Of a stretch of 21,079 nt of DNA, positions 15,931 through 21,079 are shown piece by piece. The notes under the pieces are model-generated. The model saw nothing but the letters and a program-made list of their open reading frames with translations, was not told the DNA's origin and ran no database searches. Origin of the DNA: an uncultured Sphingobacteriaceae bacterium (lineage in GTDB: Bacteria > Bacteroidota > Bacteroidia > Sphingobacteriales > Sphingobacteriaceae); NCBI GenBank assembly GCA_946887045.1, contig CAMPKC010000069.1, positions 1 to 21,079 of the forward strand. The letters run 5' to 3'. The position numbers were made by a program, and so were the translations under genes. Position 1 is the first letter of the stretch; every line of letters starts with the position of its first letter.

Positions 15931-16152
15931 ATGCTACAGAAAATATTGGGTTATTTTGAAAAACAGTCATTCGGGGTCTGTACGTACATCGGCGAGCGAT
16001 TTGATATGTCGACTTCCAAGTTAAGATTGTTTTTTATTTACATATCTGTTCTTTCGGTGGGATTTCCACTTATATTTTATTTTTTCGCGGCTTTTGTTCT
16101 TGGTTTTAAGAACTACGTTAAAAGAATAAAAACTTCTATCTGGGATTTCTAA
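15931..16152 (+). CDS. Small PspC-domain membrane protein
   Basis: The 73-residue protein is a minimal PspC domain. The pattern is GVCTYIGERFDMSTSKLRLFFIY (16-38), followed by a hydrophobic stretch of about 25 residues (ISVLSVGFPLIFYFFAAFVLG) and a basic tail (KNYVKRIK). In enterobacteria PspC is an inner-membrane sensor in the phage-shock response, but single-domain versions in Bacteroidota have no assigned role. It starts 1 nt after the DUF2851 stop and is surely co-transcribed with it. Its stop abuts that of the convergent ankyrin gene with no gap. Confidence 0.8.
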   Translation: MLQKILGYFEKQSFGVCTYIGERFDMSTSKLRLFFIYISVLSVGFPLIFYFFAAFVLGFKNYVKRIKTSIWDF

Positions 16153-16806
16153 TCAGGATAAAATTTTTGCCAACTCCTTAAATCCAGCTACAGAAGCCAG
16201 ATCCGCAGGCGTTTTTCCGTCTTCAGTTTTGGCGTGCACATTTGCTCCGGCTTCCAATAATAATATAATGAGCTCGATATTTCCGTGTTGAGCAGCGGAA
16301 TGCAACGGAGTAACCCCTGATATTTGTTTTACATTTACATCCGCACCGGCTTCCAGAAGAAGTTTTGCAATCTCGGTATTGTTGGCTGCTATGGCAGATT
16401 GGATAGGATAGACATTGTAGCCGTTTTTCGAACAAATGTTTACTTCTGCACCCTTTAATAAAAGATATCTGGCCGAATCTTCATAACCAAAATAGCAGGC
16501 TAATCCCAGGGGGGTAAATCCGTCATCAGAAAAACTATTAATTAAATCTGGGTTGGAATAAATATTACTGGCTAAACTGTCAAATTTTCCTGTTGCCGCG
16601 GATTCATAAATGTCAGGATCTTTAATGAACTTTAGAATAGTTTCAGATATCTCGGGTTTTTTATAATAACAGGATAATAATAATGGAGAAACATTTAAAC
16701 TGGTTCTACCATGTGCAAGCTCAGGCTTTAAGTTTAAAAGTTCTTTCAGAGCAGAATTATTGCCTGTTTGAATATATTCTTCTACTAAATATTCTTCGTC
16801 GTTCAT
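16153..16806 (-). CDS. Ankyrin-repeat protein
   Basis: The 217-residue protein has no signal peptide and is probably cytoplasmic. The C-terminal half holds about four ankyrin repeats: DGFTPLGLACYFGYEDSARY (95-114), NGYNVYPIQSAIAANNTEIAKLLLEAGADVN-like (128-158), SGVTPLHSAAQHGNIELIIL (163-182) and DGKTPADLASVAGFKELAKI (196-215). The N-terminal half (about 1-90) has helical pairs that look like two or three decayed repeats. Ankyrin repeats mediate protein-protein contact; the partner is unknown. It is transcribed alone, divergent from ftsK with a 146-nt gap, and ends directly against the PspC gene. Confidence 0.88.
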   Translation of the reverse strand: MNDEEYLVEEYIQTGNNSALKELLNLKPELAHGRTSLNVSPLLLSCYYKKPEISETILKFIKDPDIYESAATGKFDSLASNIYSNPDLINSFSDDGFTPLGLACYFGYEDSARYLLLKGAEVNICSKNGYNVYPIQSAIAANNTEIAKLLLEAGADVNVKQISGVTPLHSAAQHGNIELIILLLEAGANVHAKTEDGKTPADLASVAGFKELAKILS

Positions 16807-16921
16807 GTTTTATATCACTAAATTAGTATTTATTCTTATTTCCTGAAATTTCATTGTTGCTTTGGATGTGTTCAATACAAGAAATTAATAAAGGATGTGA
16901 ATACAGATAAGAGATATACAT

Positions 16922-16929
16922 TATATTTG
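16922..16929 (+). promoter_or_regulatory. Putative -7 promoter box for ftsK-lolA
   Basis: TATATTTG matches TAnnTTTG exactly and predicts a leader of about 20 nt before the ftsK ATG at 16953. It is the same octamer, at nearly the same distance, as the box ahead of folK. A -33 TTG is not obvious. Confidence 0.5.
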
Positions 16930-16952
16930 TCGGGATAATACCATCGAACTAA

Positions 16953-19511
16953 ATGCCTGTAAAAGGAAATCAATTTAAATCAAATAGCTTCAGAGAAGAG
17001 CTGCCGCCGAAATCGGCAGCGAGGGCGAGAATTAGCAGGGAAAATGAAAAAAGTGAGTTTCTTCCGAAACTAAATTTTGACGATGGCAGACTGTTTAAAA
17101 TAATAGGACTCTTCTTCCTGATCCTTTCATTGTACTTTTTAGTAGCTTTTACCTCTTACCTTTTTACCTGGCAGGAAGATCAGAGTTATGTAATCGATGC
17201 AAACGGAGGATGGGATAATCTGTTCAAAACAGCAGGTGAATTAGCGGAATCTGGAGTTGTAAGTCCCGTTGTAGAAAACTGGCTTGGGAAATTTGGGGCC
17301 TTATTATCACACCAATTTATTTATGAATGGTTTGGTATCGCTTCCTTCATATTTATCGCGGTTTTCTTTATAATAGGATACAGAATGCTTTTCAAGATTA
17401 AAGTTGTATCAATCAGCAAAACACTGGCCTATTCTTTTTTTCTCTTAATTTTTATATCAGTTACATTCGCTTTTTTTCATGCTTTTACTTCTGATTTTCC
17501 TCATTTTATTGAAGGAGAGTTTGGTTTCTGGACCAATCGCTTATTACGAGCTCAGATTGGAAATAGTGGAATAGCAGGTTTATTGGCTTTCGCCGGATTA
17601 TCAGTATTGATCATAGCCTATAATATTGATTTTAAAATTCCTTCTAAAGCTAAGGATGAGAACGTGGAGATACCGACTGCATCTCTGGAGCCCGAAGAAA
17701 TTGAACTGGAAGATGATTTCAGAACCCGCCCGGTTGAATTTCCATTGAATAAGCGCGGAGAGTCTGCAAAAGATACTTTCGAAGAAGTTGCGGCCAACCA
17801 GTTGAAGCAAGAGCGGATCGCGCCACCGATGGAGTTGGCAAATATTATAGAACCTGAGACTGTTGTTCCCCGCGCTCCGCTTACAGAAGTCGCGACCGGA
17901 GCTTTAACTTTAAACGTTCAGAAATCTGAACCTGAGCTGACCATCAACAAAACAGAAGAGGAAAAAAAGGCTGATGATCTGGTTCAGCAATTTGGCCAGT
18001 ACGATCCGAAGCTGGATCTATCATCTTATCAATATCCAACTCTGGAGCTGCTTGAAAATTATGGCTCAAACAAGATCTCGGTTAATACGGATGAATTGGA
18101 GGCTAACAAGAATAAGATTGTTGAAACCTTAAATCATTATAACATAGAGATTGATAAGATCAAGGCAACTATAGGCCCGACGGTTACCCTGTATGAAATT
18201 ATTCCGGCACCGGGAGTTCGTATCTCAAAGATCAAAAACCTAGAGGATGATATTGCTCTGAGTTTAGCGGCTTTAGGTATCCGGATTATTGCTCCGATGC
18301 CAGGAAAGGGAACCATTGGTATTGAGGTTCCAAATTCTCATCCTGAGATGGTTTCGATGCGATCTGTGTTAGCGACAGATAAGTTCCAGAACACAACGAT
18401 GGATTTGCCAATTGCCTTAGGGAAGACAATTTCTAATGAAGTCTTTATCGCTGATTTGGCCAAAATGCCTCACTTACTGGTTGCCGGTGCTACCGGACAG
18501 GGTAAGTCTGTAGGTATTAATTGTATTCTGGCATCTTTGCTTTATAAAAAGCATCCATCAGAATTGAAATTTGTTTTGGTAGATCCTAAAAAGGTAGAGT
18601 TAACCTTATTCAGAAAAATTGAGCGACATTTTTTGGCCAAACTCCCTGGCGAGGAAGATGCTATTATTACTGATACAAAGAAGGTTATCAATACATTAAA
18701 CTCGCTGTGTATCGAGATGGATCAACGATATGATCTCTTGAAAAATGGCCAGGTACGTAATCTTAAAGAATATAATGCAAAATTTATCAATCGCAAATTA
18801 AACCCTGAGGAGGGTCATCGATTCTTACCTTTTATAGTATTGGTTGTAGATGAGTTTGCAGATTTGATGATGACAGCTGGAAAAGAAGTAGAAACGCCGA
18901 TCGCACGATTAGCTCAGTTAGCCCGGGCGGTGGGTATTCACCTCGTGATTGCTACGCAGCGTCCGTCTGTAAATATTATTACCGGAACTATTAAAGCCAA
19001 CTTTCCGGCTCGTTTAGCGTTTCGTGTTTTGTCTAAGATTGACTCAAGAACAATTTTAGATTCGGGCGGAGCCGATCAGCTTATTGGAAGAGGAGATATG
19101 TTGTTTTCGACAGGTAATGACCTGATAAGGCTACAATGTGCTTTCGTAGATACGCCTGAAGTTGAGCGAATCTCCGATTTTATCGGAAATCAAAGAGGAT
19201 ATACCTCGGCCTGGATGTTGCCCGAGTATGTTGATGAAAACGGCGAGGGTGGCAGTATTAAAGACTTTGATCCGAATGACCGGGACTCTTTATTTGAAGA
19301 TGCGGCGAGACTGATTGTCATGCATCAGCAAGGTTCTACATCGCTTATACAACGCAAGCTGAAATTGGGTTATAATAGAGCTGGTCGCCTCATCGATCAA
19401 TTAGAGGCAGCCGGGATTGTCGGTCCTTTCGAGGGAAGTAAGGCACGTGAAGTTCTTTTGCCGGACGATTACGCACTGGAGCAGTTCCTTGACAATATGA
19501 ATAAGAAATAA
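16953..19511 (+). CDS. ftsK: DNA translocase FtsK/SpoIIIE
   Basis: FtsK pumps chromosomal DNA at the division septum and helps resolve chromosome dimers. The 852-residue protein has a basic N-terminal tail, four hydrophobic membrane segments (about 48-70, 127-147, 155-177 and 204-224), an acidic, low-complexity linker (about 230-345), the alpha domain, and the RecA-like motor with Walker A GATGQGKS (512-519), Walker B VLVVDEFADLMM (629-640) and the conserved ATQRPSVNIITGTIKANFP (667-685). A gamma winged-helix domain occupies about 778-838 (LIVMHQQGSTSLIQRKLKLG), which in relatives reads the polar KOPS-type sequences. The motor motifs are intact. lolA follows after 23 nt and is probably on the same transcript. 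Confidence 0.96.
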   Translation: MPVKGNQFKSNSFREELPPKSAARARISRENEKSEFLPKLNFDDGRLFKIIGLFFLILSLYFLVAFTSYLFTWQEDQSYVIDANGGWDNLFKTAGELAESGVVSPVVENWLGKFGALLSHQFIYEWFGIASFIFIAVFFIIGYRMLFKIKVVSISKTLAYSFFLLIFISVTFAFFHAFTSDFPHFIEGEFGFWTNRLLRAQIGNSGIAGLLAFAGLSVLIIAYNIDFKIPSKAKDENVEIPTASLEPEEIELEDDFRTRPVEFPLNKRGESAKDTFEEVAANQLKQERIAPPMELANIIEPETVVPRAPLTEVATGALTLNVQKSEPELTINKTEEEKKADDLVQQFGQYDPKLDLSSYQYPTLELLENYGSNKISVNTDELEANKNKIVETLNHYNIEIDKIKATIGPTVTLYEIIPAPGVRISKIKNLEDDIALSLAALGIRIIAPMPGKGTIGIEVPNSHPEMVSMRSVLATDKFQNTTMDLPIALGKTISNEVFIADLAKMPHLLVAGATGQGKSVGINCILASLLYKKHPSELKFVLVDPKKVELTLFRKIERHFLAKLPGEEDAIITDTKKVINTLNSLCIEMDQRYDLLKNGQVRNLKEYNAKFINRKLNPEEGHRFLPFIVLVVDEFADLMMTAGKEVETPIARLAQLARAVGIHLVIATQRPSVNIITGTIKANFPARLAFRVLSKIDSRTILDSGGADQLIGRGDMLFSTGNDLIRLQCAFVDTPEVERISDFIGNQRGYTSAWMLPEYVDENGEGGSIKDFDPNDRDSLFEDAARLIVMHQQGSTSLIQRKLKLGYNRAGRLIDQLEAAGIVGPFEGSKAREVLLPDDYALEQFLDNMNKK

Positions 19512-19534
19512 TTAAAAAATAAAAATAAAAAGAT

Positions 19535-20185
19535 ATGAGAAGATTTGTTTTAATTGCCATGTTTATTACTGGGTCTGTGGCGAGTGTAATGGCACAAACA
19601 GATGCAAAAGCAAAATCAATATTGGCCGAGGTAAGTAAGAAATATCGCTCGTATGATGTAATTAAAACCGACTTTACCTTTACACTTGATAATCCTCAAG
19701 CGAAGGTGAAAGAAACACAAGTCGGAACACTTTATGCCAAATCCAAAGCAAATAAATATAAAGTGGTTTTGAAAGCTCAGGAATTGATTAGCGATGGTCG
19801 AAACCAGTGGACCTATTCTAAAGCTGATAAAGAGGTTCAGTTGAGTGAAGTTGACAATAGCTCGAATGCTTTAAACCCAGCTCAAATATTTACTATTTAT
19901 GAAAAAGGTTTTAAGTATTTGTACACTGGCGATTCGAAAGTTAATAACCGAACTGTACATGTTATTGATTTAACGCCGACAGATGGGAAACGTTCGTTTT
20001 TTAAGGTTCGCTTAAATATAGATAAATCGACTAAGCAGATAAGCAACGCGATTATTTTTGATAAAAACGGGAACCGCTATACTTATACCATCAGAACATT
20101 CACGCCAAACGTAAAGGTGTCAGAGTCAATGTTTGCTTTCGATGCAAAAAAGTATCCTGGCGTAGAGGTTGTTGATTTAAGGTAA
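19535..20185 (+). CDS. lolA: Outer-membrane lipoprotein carrier protein LolA
   Basis: LolA carries lipoproteins across the periplasm from the LolCDE exporter to the outer membrane. The 216-residue product has a signal peptide with a likely cut after A20 (MRRFVLIAMFITGSVASVMA, then QTDAK). The mature part has the LolA beta-sheet pattern: DVIKTDFTFTLDNP, VGTLYAKSKANKYKV, QELISDGRNQWTYSKADKEVQ and FFKVRLNIDKSTKQISNAII, ending with FAFDAKKYPGVEVVDLR. The region before the ATG is A-rich, as usual for initiation sites in this phylum. It is the second gene after ftsK and is followed by a strong terminator, closing the operon. Confidence 0.93.
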   Translation: MRRFVLIAMFITGSVASVMAQTDAKAKSILAEVSKKYRSYDVIKTDFTFTLDNPQAKVKETQVGTLYAKSKANKYKVVLKAQELISDGRNQWTYSKADKEVQLSEVDNSSNALNPAQIFTIYEKGFKYLYTGDSKVNNRTVHVIDLTPTDGKRSFFKVRLNIDKSTKQISNAIIFDKNGNRYTYTIRTFTPNVKVSESMFAFDAKKYPGVEVVDLR

Positions 20186-20211
20186 AAGTGATAAATGAAA
20201 GGTAAAAAATG

Positions 20212-20237
20212 GCGATGAGTGAATCATCGCTTTTTTT
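20212..20237 (+). terminator. Intrinsic terminator after ftsK-lolA
   Basis: GCGATGA (20212-20218) pairs with TCATCGC (20224-20230) around a 5-nt loop, followed directly by seven T (20231-20237). It lies 26 nt past the lolA stop and is the cleanest single-direction terminator in the window. Confidence 0.88.
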
Positions 20238-20268
20238 GTGATATATTTCCAGGTATGCCTGCTTTTGT

Positions 20269-20276
20269 TAATTTTG
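20269..20276 (+). promoter_or_regulatory. Putative -7 promoter box for the 91-aa gene and hydrolase
   Basis: TAATTTTG matches TAnnTTTG exactly and follows the lolA terminator. Its last base is only 4 nt before the ATG at 20281, so if it is used the mRNA would be leaderless or nearly so. No standard -33 element is visible. Confidence 0.4.
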
Positions 20277-20280
20277 ACAC

Positions 20281-20556
20281 ATGTCCCTGTCGTACACTCA
20301 GCATACTTTAGAGAAGCTTGAGCAATTGCTTAAAAGTCTGGAATATAAGGTCCGTTATGAAAAAGGAAATTTTAAAACGGGGGCGTGTATACTGGAAGAA
20401 AGCAAAGTGGTTGTGGTAAATAAGTTTTCCAATGTGGAGAGTAAAATAAATTCGCTCGCACAGCTTTTGCAGAACATCCAGACTGATGAAAGTATGCTTG
20501 ATGAAAAACAGAAACAATTTCTATACGTCTTAAAACAAACATCCCTTCAACTGTGA
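20281..20556 (+). CDS. 91-aa protein of unknown function, coupled to a PhnP-like hydrolase
   Basis: I do not recognise a named family. The 91-residue product is soluble, with an N-terminal helix (HTLEKLEQLLKSLEYKVRYE), a central glycine-containing strand pair (GNFKTGACILEESKVVVVNKFS) and C-terminal helices (KINSLAQLLQNIQ, EKQKQFLYVLKQTS). The composition and codon use resemble the neighbours, and its TGA overlaps the GTG start of the next gene (GTGA), both signs of a real gene. I believe similar small proteins sit beside this hydrolase in other Bacteroidota, but that is from memory. The context suggests joint action with the hydrolase; the function is unknown. Confidence 0.75.
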   Translation: MSLSYTQHTLEKLEQLLKSLEYKVRYEKGNFKTGACILEESKVVVVNKFSNVESKINSLAQLLQNIQTDESMLDEKQKQFLYVLKQTSLQL

Positions 20557-21079
20557 AAGTTACTTTTTTAGGAACGGGAACCTCTCAAGGTGTACCGCTT
20601 ATTGGATGCAGCTGTGAGGTATGTACTTCGTCCTCTCCTTATGATAATAGATTACGAGTGTCTGTTTTAATTGAGGTTGAAGGCAAAACCCTTGTTATTG
20701 ATTCTGGTCCTGATTTTAGATATCAGATGTTGAGAGCCAAGGTTACGCATCTGGATGGAATTTTGATTACGCATGAGCACAAAGATCACGTGGCGGGCCT
20801 GGATGACGTAAGAGCGTTTAATTATCATCAAAAAGAGGCGATGAACGTTTATGCCAGTAGCCGGGTCCATAAGACGCTGGAAAGGGAGTTTCATTATGCA
20901 TTTGGCGAATCTAAATATCCCGGAGTGCCTCTGATAAATCTAACTGACATTGCAGATGACCCATTTTGGGTCGAGGGGATAGAAGTTATACCTATTGAAG
21001 TTATGCATTACCTTTTACCTGTGCACGGATTTAGAATTAAGGATTTTACTTATATAACTGATGCTAAAACAATATCAGA
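20553..21079 (+). CDS. PhnP-like metallo-beta-lactamase-fold hydrolase (3' end cut off)
   Basis: This is the N-terminal 175 codons of an MBL-fold hydrolase; the gene continues past the window. It starts with GTG (20553) overlapping the upstream stop and reads MKVTFLGTGTSQGVPLIGC. It has the metal motif THEHKDHVAGLDD (H74, H76, D78, H79), and a cysteine cluster GCSCEVC (C19, C21, C24) like the structural zinc site of PhnP. Further features are IDSGPDFRYQML (49-60) and HGFRIKDFTYITDAKTI near the cut. PhnP itself hydrolyses cyclic phosphodiesters in phosphonate breakdown, but no phn genes are here, so the substrate is open. The overlap suggests translational coupling with the 91-aa gene. Confidence 0.88.
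   Translation, partial: MKVTFLGTGTSQGVPLIGCSCEVCTSSSPYDNRLRVSVLIEVEGKTLVIDSGPDFRYQMLRAKVTHLDGILITHEHKDHVAGLDDVRAFNYHQKEAMNVYASSRVHKTLEREFHYAFGESKYPGVPLINLTDIADDPFWVEGIEVIPIEVMHYLLPVHGFRIKDFTYITDAKTIS

Noticed and set aside
16141..16166. Hairpin across the abutting stops of the PspC and ankyrin genes
   Set aside because: Only about six pairs with a bulge (TATCTG against CAGGATA) can be drawn, too weak to call a terminator.
1..21079. Mobile element, CRISPR, tRNA/rRNA, toxin-antitoxin or defence system
   Set aside because: I read the gaps and gene products on both strands and found no transposase, integrase, direct-repeat array, RNA gene fold, or recognisable defence or toxin protein; gene order and composition look like ordinary chromosome.

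Overview
The window looks like chromosomal core DNA from a Bacteroidota species, most likely a Sphingobacteriaceae member (Pedobacter/Mucilaginibacter-like). This rests on protein resemblance, roughly 40% GC, start codons without Shine-Dalgarno sequences, several matches to the Bacteroidota promoter box TAnnTTTG, a Rho with a long disordered insert, type-2 PyrF, and families typical of the phylum (DUF2851, the MG2/plug-like 811-aa protein, a small PspC protein). I see no rRNA, tRNA, CRISPR array, insertion sequence, prophage or integration site. The genes are mostly housekeeping and tightly packed.

Layout, left to right. (1) dprA (+) converges on a minus-strand operon polX-like -> glycosyltransferase family 9 -> sixA-like; all three overlap, and a well-formed -33/-7 promoter lies just ahead of polX. 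(2) An AI-2E family permease (+) and sppA (-) converge on a bidirectional hairpin terminator. (3) folK and a stand-alone HPt protein (+) converge on a minus-strand pair, pssA -> purS. Upstream of pssA is rho (-), separated from it by a 16-bp hairpin. (4) pyrF (+) diverges from rho. (5) An 811-aa exported MG2/carboxypeptidase-regulatory/plug-like protein (+) is followed by a DUF2851 gene that is split by an apparent one-base deletion, then a 73-aa PspC protein. (6) An ankyrin-repeat protein (-) diverges from ftsK -> lolA (+), which ends in a strong terminator. (7) A 91-aa conserved-looking protein overlaps a PhnP-like metallo-beta-lactamase-fold hydrolase that runs off the right edge.

Functional themes are DNA uptake/repair and chromosome segregation (DprA, PolX/PHP, FtsK), envelope biogenesis (GT9, PssA, LolA, SppA, the 811-aa protein), nucleotide and folate synthesis (PurS, PyrF, FolK), transcription termination (Rho) and signalling (HPt, SixA-like, PspC). 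These do not form one pathway.

I did not find a convincing new multi-gene system. The best leads are the frameshifted DUF2851 gene with a possible TTGA restart, the PolX whose polymerase acidic residues are degenerate while its PHP metal ligands look intact, very short or absent 5' leaders predicted from promoter positions, and hairpins placed over convergent stop codons.
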